DNA of 64,000 nt, taken from a virus. Position numbers and translations under genes: made by a program. Positions 46,739 through 55,590 of this stretch are shown here, piece after piece. The first letter of the stretch is position 1. The number at the start of each line of letters is the position of its first letter. The notes below the pieces were generated by a model. It saw nothing but the letters and a program-made list of their open reading frames with translations, was not told the origin of the DNA and did no database searches. The stretch covers positions 1-64,000 of IMG/VR virus record IMGVR_UViG_3300006810_000037; one strand, 5' to 3'.

Positions 46739-46858
46739 GAGAACGCTTGTAGCTGATTCCCCTGTAGCAAAGTGTTTCCATGGTCAGTTCATCGTCAAAT
46801 CTCAGGCCCCGTTCCCTGCCTGAAGAAGTGCGCCGGTGTAAACCGGTGAACGTTCTCC
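46739..46858 (+). ncRNA. Folded 120-nt intergenic RNA
   Basis: GGAGAACG (46739-46746) and CGTTCTCC (46851-46858) form an 8-bp perfect closing stem directly after a stop codon. Inside are CCGGT-GTAA-ACCGG and TCAGG/CCTGA hairpins. No protein frame fits the region. The 81 bp after it to ATG 46940 are AT-rich. This may be a cis-regulatory RNA or a small RNA; no known class was recognised. Confidence 0.5.
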
Positions 46859-46939
46859 AATTATATCGGTGCTAAATCCAACAAACCTATTGCTTTATTT
46901 TTCATCAGGGCTAAATTTATTTCGTTGATCACCAACACA

Positions 46940-47608
46940 ATGTCAGTTCTCAAGATCCAACCCAACTCAAATCGCTCCCCCGATGTGCGTACACCTGAAC
47001 CATTGCAAGGAGACCACACAACTTGGGATGAATTCTTTGCACTCGTAAAGCCTAGGCTTCGTGCCAGGGCTGATGGCTTTGAGAAAATATTTGAATACAT
47101 CAAAGAACATTTGCTAGATGATCTCGTTATCGTGGAGACAGGTACATATCGTGAGGTGAATAACTATGAAGGCGACGGTTGCTCTACTCTTCTCTTTGAT
47201 GCTTTTATTAAGTATCACGCAGGGTTATTAGTGTCTATTGATATCGATCCCGCTGCTTGTGAGCTGGCTCGTAGAAGCACAGAGCGTGCTTATGTGACTC
47301 AAAGTGATAGCGTTGTTTATCTGAGTTCTTTTATTCATCCAATATCAGTTCTTTATTTAGATTCTTTTAATATTGATGATTGGAATCATGACCATGATTC
47401 TGCTGCTCATCATCTCAAAGAACTGTTCGTTGCAAAAGAACTATTGGAAGATGGCTCCTTAGTAATCGTAGACGATAATATTAAAAGCCCTTATGATCAA
47501 AAGCTTATCGGCAAAGGTCGTTTGATTAGAGAGGTTCTTCATGACACTCTTGGTATGAAACTTCTTGTCGATGATTATCAGCAGGCATTTATCTGGAGTA
47601 ACTCATGA
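46940..47608 (+). CDS. Class I SAM-dependent methyltransferase-like protein
   Basis: From ATG 46940 the pattern LVIVETGTYR, then GCSTLLFDAFIKYHAGLLVS, IDIDPAACELARR, VTQSDSVVYLS, LYLDSF and LLEDGSLVIVDDN matches the Rossmann methyltransferases of the Methyltransf_24 type, with the glycine-poor motif I ETGT and acidic D-x-D. The substrate is unknown; related phage enzymes act on sugars or host molecules. ATG 46925 is an alternative. Confidence 0.65.
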   Translation: MSVLKIQPNSNRSPDVRTPEPLQGDHTTWDEFFALVKPRLRARADGFEKIFEYIKEHLLDDLVIVETGTYREVNNYEGDGCSTLLFDAFIKYHAGLLVSIDIDPAACELARRSTERAYVTQSDSVVYLSSFIHPISVLYLDSFNIDDWNHDHDSAAHHLKELFVAKELLEDGSLVIVDDNIKSPYDQKLIGKGRLIREVLHDTLGMKLLVDDYQQAFIWSNS

Positions 47609-47835
47609 GCTACGTAATAGCTACAAACATAAGCGGCATCACTCATTGCATAAAGCCTGATCAAGATGCAGGAAAGTTTGTTCTCATTCCTATCAACAGT
47701 GCATCAGATGTAGCTCGTGCTTTTAATGCCCCACAACAAACCATTGCCCTTCAAATTTTAAACTGGCTAAAAGAAAATGATTCCATCCTTTCTTCGCACG
47801 ACTTCGAAGTTTCCTCTGCCTCCAAGTTCGGATAA
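47605..47835 (+). CDS. Hypothetical protein, 76 aa
   Basis: A short alpha/beta protein (GKFVLIPINSASDVARAFNA, then TIALQILNWLKEN) with ATGA coupling to the methyltransferase-like gene. Its end overlaps the DNA polymerase start by 59 bp. Family unknown. Confidence 0.55.
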   Translation: MSYVIATNISGITHCIKPDQDAGKFVLIPINSASDVARAFNAPQQTIALQILNWLKENDSILSSHDFEVSSASKFG

Positions 47836-49642
47836 AGTAGTTCTTCTTTTTGACATAGAAACGAACGGATTTTACAATGATGTTAACAAGATACATTGTA
47901 TCGTTATTAAAGATGTCAACTCAGGACAGACTTTTAGTTACAGGCCTGACCGCATTAGCAACGCTCTTGTTCATCTGGATTCAGCTGATGTTGTCATTGG
48001 TCACAATATAATTTTCTATGACATTCCTGTAATAGAAAAGCTGCATCCGGGTGCAATAGATTTCTCTACTAAAGAAGTAATTGACACCTTGGTCTGTGTG
48101 AGATTGCTGTGGCCTAAAGAAAAACTTTACGAAATAGATCAAGTTGATTTCAATCATGTTCCCTCCCGTCTTATGGGCTCTGCTTCTCTGGAAGCCTGGG
48201 GCCACCGCTTCAAAGACTACAAAGGTGATTTCAAAAACTTTGGTACATTCACACAGGAAATGCTTGATTATTGTTTACAAGATGTCAGTGTCTCGTTCAA
48301 GTTATACAAACTGTTGTGTGATCAGCCCCGTAAATACGAACGAGCGCTGCGTCTGGAACATGACTTGGCTCGATGTATTGAAAGACAGATTAGATCTGGC
48401 TTTGGATTTGATGTTGATGCGGCTAATGATTTGGTGGCTGAACTTGAAAAGCGAAAGGATGAATTAGAGGGCCAGCTTAGAGAGGCTTTCCCTTCAAAGG
48501 ATGAGGGTGATTGGTTTACACCAAAGGTAAACAACAAGAACAAAGGTTACGTAACGGGAGTGATGGTATGGAGGCCAAACGTTATTGAGTTTAATCCTGG
48601 TAGCCGTCAGCAGATTTGCGAAAGGCTTAAAGAAAAATATGGGTGGGAACCTACTGCAAGAACAGAGAAAGGTAACCCAATTCTTGATGACGAAGTATTA
48701 GAAAAACTTATATATCCTGAGGCAAAACTTCTCTCAGAATATATGCTCATCAAGAAAAGGCTGGGACAAATTAAGGAGGGTTCTAATGCATGGCTAAAGC
48801 TAGTTACAGATGATAATTTTATACATGGTGATCTCATTACCAATGGCTGCATCACTGGTAGAGCTAGCCATAAGTCTCCCAACATGGCACAAGTTCCGGC
48901 TGGGTACTCGCCCTTTGGAAAAGAATGTCGCTCCTTGTTCTTACCCCCTGATGGTTTTGATCTTATCGGCGTAGATGCTAAGGCACTTGAACTGAGATGC
49001 TTGGCTGGTTACTTAGCTATCTATGATCAAGGTGAGTATGGAAGATTAGTTTGTGATGATGATATAGATATACATAGTTTCAATCAAGAAAAGTTTGGTG
49101 TGGCGACAAGAGATATAAGTAAAAGACTTCTTTACGCAGTGTTGTATGGAGCTGGTTACTACAAAGCAGGTACAATCGTTGACCCAAATGAAACAGACTC
49201 TGAAAAGATTAAGCAGCTTGGAAGAGAGGCAATCAATTCTTTCATGGCTGGTGTGCCAGCACTAGCTCTTTTAAAAAAATCTCTCAGCTCAAATTTAGAA
49301 CGGCGTGGGTTTCTTCTTGGTCTTGACAAACGTCCTTTGTTCTGTAGATCTGAATTTAAATCTTTAAATGTTTTACTGCAAGCAGCTGGTGCTGTTCTGA
49401 TGAAGCAAGTTGTGATTAATATTCATCGTAATTTAAATTCGCAAGGATTGATTTATGGTATTGATTGGCAACAACATGCCTTTGTTCATGATGAAGTACA
49501 GCTTTCATGTCGTCCTGGCGTGGCTGACAAGGTAAAAGAATTATCTTTAAAGTCTTTTATAGAATCAGGAAATGATTTTAAATTTAGAGTTCCTATTGAA
49601 GGTGATGCGAAACTAGGATCATGTTGGTATGAGACTCACTAA
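47777..49642 (+). CDS. DNA polymerase, family A with 3'-5' exonuclease
   Basis: The exonuclease domain has Exo I DIETNG (residues 26-31) and GHNIIFYDIP. The polymerase has motif A GVDAKALELR at about 397, motif B KRLLYAVLYGAG at about 448 and motif C VHDEVQLS at about 568. Replicates phage DNA. The residue aligned with E. coli Phe762 is Tyr, as in T7. Length 621 is slightly below T7 gp5. No thioredoxin-binding loop was checked. The neighbours are replication genes. Confidence 0.95.
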   Translation: MIPSFLRTTSKFPLPPSSDKVVLLFDIETNGFYNDVNKIHCIVIKDVNSGQTFSYRPDRISNALVHLDSADVVIGHNIIFYDIPVIEKLHPGAIDFSTKEVIDTLVCVRLLWPKEKLYEIDQVDFNHVPSRLMGSASLEAWGHRFKDYKGDFKNFGTFTQEMLDYCLQDVSVSFKLYKLLCDQPRKYERALRLEHDLARCIERQIRSGFGFDVDAANDLVAELEKRKDELEGQLREAFPSKDEGDWFTPKVNNKNKGYVTGVMVWRPNVIEFNPGSRQQICERLKEKYGWEPTARTEKGNPILDDEVLEKLIYPEAKLLSEYMLIKKRLGQIKEGSNAWLKLVTDDNFIHGDLITNGCITGRASHKSPNMAQVPAGYSPFGKECRSLFLPPDGFDLIGVDAKALELRCLAGYLAIYDQGEYGRLVCDDDIDIHSFNQEKFGVATRDISKRLLYAVLYGAGYYKAGTIVDPNETDSEKIKQLGREAINSFMAGVPALALLKKSLSSNLERRGFLLGLDKRPLFCRSEFKSLNVLLQAAGAVLMKQVVINIHRNLNSQGLIYGIDWQQHAFVHDEVQLSCRPGVADKVKELSLKSFIESGNDFKFRVPIEGDAKLGSCWYETH

Positions 49643-49962
49643 TGTTTTCATTTATTCGCGAACCTTCTGAGGAACCTGTTTTGGATCCAAACCACGACTT
49701 GATCTGTGACCTCATCTACTTGATGAAGCCCAGTCAATATAAAACTGCAATTGAATATTTAGTTGAACTTCTGGTGTCAGATATGGGTACAGAAATACTA
49801 GAAGGGTTAACTGGAAATAAAACTGGTGATGATGAAGCTCAACAAATGCTGTTAATCTTTTATGATGCAGAGGGTATTTACACCTGTCTGTCTGACTCTC
49901 TTAAACTATTGAGCAACGACAAAGTCTGCTCAGCTCTCAACAAACTTTTTTCACCGCAATGA
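49642..49962 (+). CDS. Hypothetical replication-cluster protein, 106 aa
   Basis: An acidic helical protein (DLICDLIYLMKPSQYKTAIE, then LSDSLKLLSNDKVCSALNKL). It shares one base with the polymerase gene and overlaps the SSB-like start by 4 bp, so it is translated with the replication proteins. Role unknown. Confidence 0.6.
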   Translation: MFSFIREPSEEPVLDPNHDLICDLIYLMKPSQYKTAIEYLVELLVSDMGTEILEGLTGNKTGDDEAQQMLLIFYDAEGIYTCLSDSLKLLSNDKVCSALNKLFSPQ

Positions 49963-50795
49963 ACTTCTCCTCTCTCACTGTCACTCTTATTGGTGATCCT
50001 CTCCCTGACAACAGTAATCCTAATTGGTTTGTATCTAAATGCTTGGCCAACGTTACGCAAGCAGGGAAAAACAGAATAGACACTCCGCTCGAACTAGTAG
50101 TTGTGGGTGAACGAGCAAAGATGTTTCAAGAATGTGCGCATGCTGGCATGAAAATCTTTGTTAATCGCGGTACTCTACGTCACGACTTAGAAACAAAAAA
50201 GTTTTCTGTCATCTCAGGTTCAGTTGAACCTGTTGGTGATGGCTTCACACGTTTCAACGATGTCCTTTTGGCTGGACGTTGTATTAAAGACATCGATGAA
50301 TCAGATCCTAAAAATGTAAAGAGAACAAGCGATGGACTCTTGATAGTTAACCAAACACTTCAAGTTCGTACCGGTGATGGGCAGAGTGATCTGTTTAATT
50401 TGGTGGCAATCAATGGAGCTAATGACAAGTTGCCTATCGCAAGACTCATGGCTGACTTCACCCGTAAAGGATCAGGTCTCACAATCCTAGGCAGACTATC
50501 TACAAGAGGTTGGGTTGACCAAACTACAGGTGAACCTCGTCAGATAACTCAGATCTCTGTGACCAAAATGACTCTTCCTCCTAGGCCACAACCGGGAGCA
50601 ACTCCTGAGATCAAACCTAAAGTAAACATCTCTGATGGAAGCGTTGCGAAATCTCTGTGGCCAGAAAGCTCTGAGAATGGTTGGACTATACAAGAGACAC
50701 CGCCAGCTCAGGTGAATGCATTCGATGACAACGAGCATTTTAAGGCTAACATTTCAGAGTTGGGAGCATCGCCTAGGTGCTTCCAACTGTTTTAA
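49959..50795 (+). CDS. OB-fold single-stranded DNA-binding-like protein
   Basis: Two OB-fold-like halves are visible: residues 5-95 (FSSLTVTLIGDPLPDN, then IFVNRGTLRHD) and 100-210 (FNDVLLAGRCIKDID, then LTILGRLSTRGWVDQ). The acidic C-terminal region with aromatic residues recalls SSB tails. It follows the polymerase in a coupled run, the usual place of phage SSBs. Evidence is structural pattern rather than a clear motif. Confidence 0.6.
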   Translation: MNFSSLTVTLIGDPLPDNSNPNWFVSKCLANVTQAGKNRIDTPLELVVVGERAKMFQECAHAGMKIFVNRGTLRHDLETKKFSVISGSVEPVGDGFTRFNDVLLAGRCIKDIDESDPKNVKRTSDGLLIVNQTLQVRTGDGQSDLFNLVAINGANDKLPIARLMADFTRKGSGLTILGRLSTRGWVDQTTGEPRQITQISVTKMTLPPRPQPGATPEIKPKVNISDGSVAKSLWPESSENGWTIQETPPAQVNAFDDNEHFKANISELGASPRCFQLF

Positions 50796-50819
50796 TCACG
50801 TACCATCACGAACAATCCC

Positions 50820-51803
50820 ATGCCATCAAGTATCAAAAAGCGTTCAGCCAGCGACTTCCAAATTTTCTCAAGTGCTAAATACAAATCAGGTTATCAGACA
50901 CTTGCTACTCTCCAGCCCCTAAATAAATCAAAGAGGATGGGCTGGTTTCTGAAAGAGCAAGACCTTCAGCATTGCGAATGGACAGCTTCTGAGAAAGACA
51001 TGGAATACCCTGAGCATCCTAAAGGTGCTGTCATTTTTAATTACGAGCAAAGCTTTGGCGGCCATGGCTCAGCCAAAAAAGTAGAGAAGGGTATCAACTT
51101 TACATCCATCCGCTTTCAAAGATTGCATGTTAGTCCTCTGATTATTCAAGAGACAGTTGGCAATAAAGAAATGATTGGTACTTTCGATCATCCCATCGCC
51201 AAGCAATTGTTTGACGAGGACAAAGAGAATGCAGCAAAGGAAAGTGATTACAAACGTAAGTACACTGTACGTACAATGTATTGTGTGTATATACTGACAA
51301 AAGATAACAAGCGTGCACATAACAAGCCTCTTGTCCTATCAATCAAAGGTCTCAATGGTGTAGATCTTTCTAACAAGACAAAAGAATTTGACAGGGCTGT
51401 GGAGTCCTGTCTTAATCGAGTGAATGAAGAAGAGGTAAGCGCAACCTTCTCCCAACAAGTTCATGCTCTTTCTGTGTTCAGCTGCTCTTTTGAGCGTGCA
51501 ATGGAAGGAGAGCGTGGCGTTGAGATCTGTGGCATCGAAAGCTACGAGATGCCTCTTGCTGGAAGCGTTGATGAAGCAGCTGAAGCTCTTGATAAGTTCA
51601 TGATTAGAGAGGAGGACTACGAAAAGACCTGGTCTGATCAAGAGAAATACAAGGGCTACATCCAGTCCTACTGCGAGATGATCGCAGCAAAGCTCAATGG
51701 TCAATATGGAATCAAGGAAGGAGTAGAAATCCTTCCCGCTGCTCCGCGTGAAACCAAAGCCCTTCCTGCCTCAAACCCTACAGGAGAGGACGCGTCACTT
51801 TGA
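50820..51803 (+). CDS. DUF5895-like protein, 327 aa
   Basis: The segments MGWFLKEQDLQHCEWT, then EHPKGAVIFNYEQSFGG, TVRTMYCVYILTKDNKRAHN and KPLVLSIKGLNGVD match a cyanobacterial and cyanophage family that I recall as DUF5895. It may be ssDNA- or recombination-related because of position after the SSB-like gene, but no activity is known. Lys-rich N-terminus. Confidence 0.65.
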   Translation: MPSSIKKRSASDFQIFSSAKYKSGYQTLATLQPLNKSKRMGWFLKEQDLQHCEWTASEKDMEYPEHPKGAVIFNYEQSFGGHGSAKKVEKGINFTSIRFQRLHVSPLIIQETVGNKEMIGTFDHPIAKQLFDEDKENAAKESDYKRKYTVRTMYCVYILTKDNKRAHNKPLVLSIKGLNGVDLSNKTKEFDRAVESCLNRVNEEEVSATFSQQVHALSVFSCSFERAMEGERGVEICGIESYEMPLAGSVDEAAEALDKFMIREEDYEKTWSDQEKYKGYIQSYCEMIAAKLNGQYGIKEGVEILPAAPRETKALPASNPTGEDASL

Positions 51804-51995
51804 ACCAAGCTCAGCGTCCATTAGTGCTTTTGTAAGTCCGTTAATCACTCCCGCTCTTTGTGTCGCGATTCTAGCGAGCAGGATCGCGAGTTCTTTTAAC
51901 TCGCTTGTTGTTTCCATTGACTCTATTGCTCTCTTTATTTTTTCTTCCCAAAATAAATCCTTAGTGGCTGGCTCAAACTTCAGTTCACTGAACAT
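51795..51995 (-). CDS. Small helical protein on the minus strand, 66 aa
   Basis: The C-terminal half (TSELKELAILLARIATQRAG, then VINGLTKALMDAEL) matches a small helical motif that I recall from cyanobacterial and phage proteins. It converges on the DUF5895-like gene with a 9-bp overlap. Isolated on the minus strand inside plus-strand genes. Confidence 0.6.
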   Translation of the reverse strand: MFSELKFEPATKDLFWEEKIKRAIESMETTSELKELAILLARIATQRAGVINGLTKALMDAELGSK

Positions 51996-52037
51996 GATCT
52001 TTATATGTTTTAAATTATTTTAATCACTTTCTTTTCA

Positions 52038-52181
52038 ATGAATCTTTTTATTTTCAAAAGCTCTATGAGACTTATCGGTCTTGTCACGACTGCTACACTT
52101 TTTGCTCTTGTGCTCTGCAGTGGGCTCAAGGCACATGCTAAGGTTTGTGAAGAAGTGGATGATCCAATTCTTTTCATCTGA
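52038..52181 (+). CDS. Small exported peptide with signal sequence, 47 aa
   Basis: From ATG 52038 the peptide has a basic start, a hydrophobic core (LIGLVTTATLFALVLC) and a signal-peptidase-like AHA-K site, leaving a short acidic mature part with a Cys (KVCEEVDDPILF). The lipobox position -1 is Leu, so lipidation is doubtful. It could be a periplasmic lysis or exclusion factor; this is inference. Confidence 0.5.
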   Translation: MNLFIFKSSMRLIGLVTTATLFALVLCSGLKAHAKVCEEVDDPILFI

Positions 52182-52185
52182 TTAA

Positions 52186-52575
52186 ATGACACTCTCAACT
52201 TTTCATTCAGCACTCACTCCAAAATACAAGACACATGTTGACACAGTTCCATCAGGTAGATGGTCTCATCTGCACCCACACTTGAACGCAACATTTTATG
52301 AAAAGCTAAAGGCTCCTAGTTCTCAAAAGGAAGCTAAGTTTCTTTCACGCACTCATAAAGATGCTGCTGAAGATTTTCAAATGCAAATAGAAGTTGTCGA
52401 TCAGGAAATACTTATTTTAAAGGATCCGATTGACTCTTCTGTTCCTGAGTACAATTGTAATTTGTATGAAGATTTTCTAGAAAAAAAGAAACGTTTAATG
52501 ATGAGCAAAAGATTTCACGTGAATGCAATGAATGCTTATGACTATTTCTGTTATTGTAAAAGTAATGTTCTTTAA
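52186..52575 (+). CDS. Hypothetical protein, 129 aa
   Basis: Soluble helical protein (FLSRTHKDAAEDFQMQIEVV, then FLEKKKRLMMSKRFHVNAMN). Starts 4 bp after the exported peptide gene. No family recognised. Confidence 0.6.
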   Translation: MTLSTFHSALTPKYKTHVDTVPSGRWSHLHPHLNATFYEKLKAPSSQKEAKFLSRTHKDAAEDFQMQIEVVDQEILILKDPIDSSVPEYNCNLYEDFLEKKKRLMMSKRFHVNAMNAYDYFCYCKSNVL

Positions 52576-52590
52576 GTTAATTTAACTGTA

Positions 52591-52854
52591 ATGAATCACG
52601 AACAAGCTACGCAACTTTGCGATCTACTTACAAGATTCACGCAAGATGGTACTCCTTTGCAGGCAGTGCTTGGAGATAAATTTGAATTGGGCGTGACCTT
52701 ACTTACTTGTGCAATGGTTTCTAATGAAAATCTAGCGGCTTGCATGGAGCCTGACGAGCAGGTCAGAGCAGCTATCAATTACTACAACATTATTCAAGAA
52801 CAAATAGCGAAGTATAAGGGGAATCAAGCACACAGTTTGGAGAAGCTTTTATGA
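52591..52854 (+). CDS. Helical protein, 87 aa
   Basis: Compact helical protein (QATQLCDLLTRFTQDGTPLQ, then GVTLLTCAMVSNENLAACME). Part of the plus-strand run from 52186 to 53367. Function unknown. Confidence 0.6.
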   Translation: MNHEQATQLCDLLTRFTQDGTPLQAVLGDKFELGVTLLTCAMVSNENLAACMEPDEQVRAAINYYNIIQEQIAKYKGNQAHSLEKLL

Positions 52855-52882
52855 TAAAGTTAAAAGACTTTCACAAACAAAC

Positions 52883-53077
52883 GTGTCCAGCGCAGTTGCT
52901 TGCATCTCTTTCAATGTTGAAGTAGAGATTGAGTATGATTCCTTTAAAGGAAAAACTTTAGAACAGTTCACAGAAAGTGTCGAAGATGAATTGCATTCAT
53001 TGATTGCAGAGTTGCGTCCAGATGATGTTACTTGTTTCATCACCAGTACTAAAGATTTTCGTCTGCTTGACCAATGA
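52883..53077 (+). CDS. Small protein with GTG start, 64 aa
   Basis: A beta-rich start (AVACISFNVEVEIEYDSFKG) and an acidic helix (ESVEDELHSLIAELRPDD) suggest a folded domain. The GTG at 52883 is the only start codon available in the frame. The stop overlaps the next ATG by 4 bp. Confidence 0.55.
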   Translation: MSSAVACISFNVEVEIEYDSFKGKTLEQFTESVEDELHSLIAELRPDDVTCFITSTKDFRLLDQ

Positions 53078-53367
53078 ATAAACCACGTGCGGTCGGCAAT
53101 TCCCTAATTGATTGGGACGTTAATGAAGAAAACAAACGTATTGTTTTTCTAGAACACATGTATCGCTGTGATGGTAGAGAGGATACCGCCCATCCCAGGC
53201 ATGCAACCTACACAGGTTTGTGGCAAAACTTCTGTCTCAACGAAGCTGGAAAGGCAATGCGTGACCAGTGGTTCGAGCGGATGGAAGCGGCTGACAAATA
53301 CATACGGGAGAATCAGGAACTAAACGACGCAACGCAACGTCCTTTTATTTCTGGCTTTGATGATTAA
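53074..53367 (+). CDS. Hypothetical protein, 97 aa
   Basis: Soluble protein rich in Arg, Glu and aromatic residues (FLEHMYRCDGREDTAHPRHA, then WFERMEAADKYIRENQEL). Last gene of this plus-strand run; it converges on a minus-strand gene with a 23-bp overlap. Confidence 0.6.
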   Translation: MNKPRAVGNSLIDWDVNEENKRIVFLEHMYRCDGREDTAHPRHATYTGLWQNFCLNEAGKAMRDQWFERMEAADKYIRENQELNDATQRPFISGFDD

Positions 53368-53509
53368 TCAGTTCAGTGTCGAGGCCAGGTATGTCTGCAC
53401 CATTTTTTGAAATGTGTGCGGCCCTTTTATAAAAGAAACAATCGGTTTTACCTGCTTCTTCAAGAGCTACTTTGATCTTCTTCCAGTTCTCTACTTGGTA
53501 CTTTTCCAT
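53345..53509 (-). CDS. Small protein, 54 aa
   Basis: This frame runs from ATG 53509 to TAA 53345: MEKYQVENWKKIKVALEEAG, then KTDCFFYKRAAHISKNG. The W..I...LE..GKTDCFFY.RA pattern is one I recall from small cyanophage proteins. It overlaps the gene upstream by 19 bp. Confidence 0.6.
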   Translation of the reverse strand: MEKYQVENWKKIKVALEEAGKTDCFFYKRAAHISKNGADIPGLDTELINHQSQK

Positions 53510-53640
53510 CGGTCGAATCCTACTTTGTGGTTTACTTTTTTAGCTTTCTTTAGAATCTTTTTAGCTTCCTCCCTGGTCGTACATTGCTCTGCTTTAACAT
53601 TAAGGGTTGCTAATTTTTTATATTGTTTTAATAAATTCAT
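53491..53640 (-). CDS. Small basic helical protein, 49 aa
   Basis: The frame from ATG 53640 to TAG 53491 encodes MNLLKQYKKLATLNVKAEQC, then TTREEAKKILKKAKKVNHK. It is Lys-rich and helical. It forms a two-gene pair with the 54-residue protein, on the same strand as the virion gene at 53697. Confidence 0.55.
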   Translation of the reverse strand: MNLLKQYKKLATLNVKAEQCTTREEAKKILKKAKKVNHKVGFDRWKSTK

Positions 53641-53696
53641 TACTACCTCCTTAAGATCAGCATAACTTTTTATTATCTTAGCGTATCCATTTGACT

Positions 53697-54980
53697 TTAC
53701 CTATTTGTTTCTTGCCATCCTACTGAAGCTAGTACATCTGCACCTGCAGTATCACTAGATGCAACGAGGATAAGTTCGATAGGAGTGCTGGTGAAGCTGT
53801 TGCGTTCAAGCTGGAATTCAAATAAATTATCACGGTGCAGTTCTGAAGCAGTGGAGCCTTGGTTTGAACCAACTGCGTAGCCTGCTGTTAACACTTCGCC
53901 TGCACCAAGGCTGTAACTTGTTGCTGTGATGTTGTACTCAACTAATGAAGAACTACTATTTGTAACCCAAGTGCCTCCAGAAGTCGTGCCTCCTTGTACA
54001 ATTTCCCAACAATAGTTTGCATTGTTAGTAATACCTAATACATTTAATGAATCCAAGATTGCTATGCCGTCAATGCGTGTGCTCTTTAGACGTAATGAAA
54101 TAAGAGGATACACTGTTGAAGCAACTGTAAGATCTCTTGGAGAACCGATTGGTAACTTTGCTTCTGCTGCGTTACCCCTTATTTCATAGCCACCCTCTGA
54201 AATGACTGTCATACAAATTTGTTTCAAAGTACTACTGCTAGCCGTAGTGTCAGTGTTTGTAAGTTCAACACGCAAGGGTAAGCAAGCTGTAGTTATGTAC
54301 GTTCCTGAAGTAACATTTGCGTGCTGGAATGAGTGGCAATGAATGAAGACACCATCTATTACAAATCCGCATCGGACTGTACCGGAACCGAGCCACTCAA
54401 AATCAAACCAAACAATTTGAACCTTTGATAGATCTAAAGTAATCCCTGAAGGTCCGTTGCCATCTAAGGTGTCAATATTCCACTCCGTTTTCGATACTTC
54501 TGTATTGACTAGGGATCCTGTAACAGAACTTCTCTCAACAAATGAAGGTTCATTAGTACTGTTTAGTTCCAAGTAGAGGCCATTCTCTGTACCAAAGTAT
54601 CCGATTCGCTGCCTAAGATTATTTTTAGCTTCTTCAAAATTAAAAGATAAAATAGCAAGCAGAGATTTTCCAGGTTGATAATTAAATACTTTTTTAGTTT
54701 CTCTTAATACTTGTGAGCCTGATGCAGTTGTGACTGTCATGTCAAGTAAGCCTGCATCTGCATTAAAGGCAGAAGAACCTCCTGCTGCTGTTGACTCAAC
54801 CCATTCGCCATTGTCTACATAGCGATGAGAAGACTCAAACAAAGTATAAGGATTCGAAACCCTTAGCCTGCCAAAAGCATCATTGCTTGTAGTTCCAGAT
54901 GTGCTTATAGCTGTCGTTAAAGGATTAACTACATACACATCTTTAACTAATTCAGAATTATAATAACGACCTTGTGGCAT
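53697..54980 (-). CDS. Cyanophage virion structural protein, 427 aa
   Basis: The N-terminus (GTTSNDAFGRLRVSNPYTLF, then ESSHRYVDNG) is a pattern I recall from structural proteins of many cyanophages. The rest is beta-rich with Ser/Thr loops. The gene lies on the minus strand between early plus-strand blocks, so it needs its own late promoter near 55000-55080, an AT-rich gap. Probably a fibre, collar or capsid-surface protein. Confidence 0.65.
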   Translation of the reverse strand: MPQGRYYNSELVKDVYVVNPLTTAISTSGTTSNDAFGRLRVSNPYTLFESSHRYVDNGEWVESTAAGGSSAFNADAGLLDMTVTTASGSQVLRETKKVFNYQPGKSLLAILSFNFEEAKNNLRQRIGYFGTENGLYLELNSTNEPSFVERSSVTGSLVNTEVSKTEWNIDTLDGNGPSGITLDLSKVQIVWFDFEWLGSGTVRCGFVIDGVFIHCHSFQHANVTSGTYITTACLPLRVELTNTDTTASSSTLKQICMTVISEGGYEIRGNAAEAKLPIGSPRDLTVASTVYPLISLRLKSTRIDGIAILDSLNVLGITNNANYCWEIVQGGTTSGGTWVTNSSSSLVEYNITATSYSLGAGEVLTAGYAVGSNQGSTASELHRDNLFEFQLERNSFTSTPIELILVASSDTAGADVLASVGWQETNR

Positions 54981-55087
54981 AACTTTAATCCATATACTTT
55001 ATCTCTAACATTCTAATGCCCTTCAGGTAAACAAGGGCAACATGCCTTAAAATAAAGAATATAGAATTATAATCCTGATTAAAACAA

Positions 55088-55525
55088 ATGTTATATGACC
55101 TGTTCGGGGACTTCAGCGGTGGAATAAAAGCGAGTGAAAACAGTGCGTCATTCGATGGTAAGACGCTGGGTGAATTTTTAAGGAGTGATTACGATTACTT
55201 CAGAGGAAATAACAGAAGGGGCGGAGGTTTTAGCGGCAGAGATCCTGAAGATTTATTTGTAGCTTCTTTGATTGGTGCTGGTCCAAGGTCGAGATTCTTT
55301 GCTCCGCTAAGAAATGCAGGTATTGATACACAAGACTATCAATACTATGCAGACAAAGCTGGGATTAAAAATGTGAATAGTCAAAACGATCTTGATCAAA
55401 TCATTACAGCGTTTAATGAAGACAGGAGACAAGCTATGGAAATGCCTCAAGAAATGAAAAGTGAAATGGTACCACAACCAAGTGCGCCAGTGCCTATGGC
55501 TGGTAAATACTTAGGGTTCTTCTAA
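55088..55525 (+). CDS. Virion-style hypothetical protein, 145 aa
   Basis: Composition (FRGNNRRGGGFSGRDPEDLF, then Met/Pro-rich C-terminus ending MAGKYLGFF) resembles the late proteins of the 23-35 kb block; the terminal AGKY-type motif also appears in the mini-ORF at 24145. It is divergent from the virion gene at 53697. Unknown family. Confidence 0.55.
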   Translation: MLYDLFGDFSGGIKASENSASFDGKTLGEFLRSDYDYFRGNNRRGGGFSGRDPEDLFVASLIGAGPRSRFFAPLRNAGIDTQDYQYYADKAGIKNVNSQNDLDQIITAFNEDRRQAMEMPQEMKSEMVPQPSAPVPMAGKYLGFF

Positions 55526-55590
55526 ATTATTAGATACATATTAAATGAAAATATATTCTAGAATATGGCACGTAGCTTCAACACTTACTG

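Noticed and set aside
53440-53451. Fifth copy of the bipartite element (AATCGGTTTTA)
   Set aside because: Only part of the second half-site is present, no GTGTACG lies 34 bp upstream, and the site is inside a coding region.
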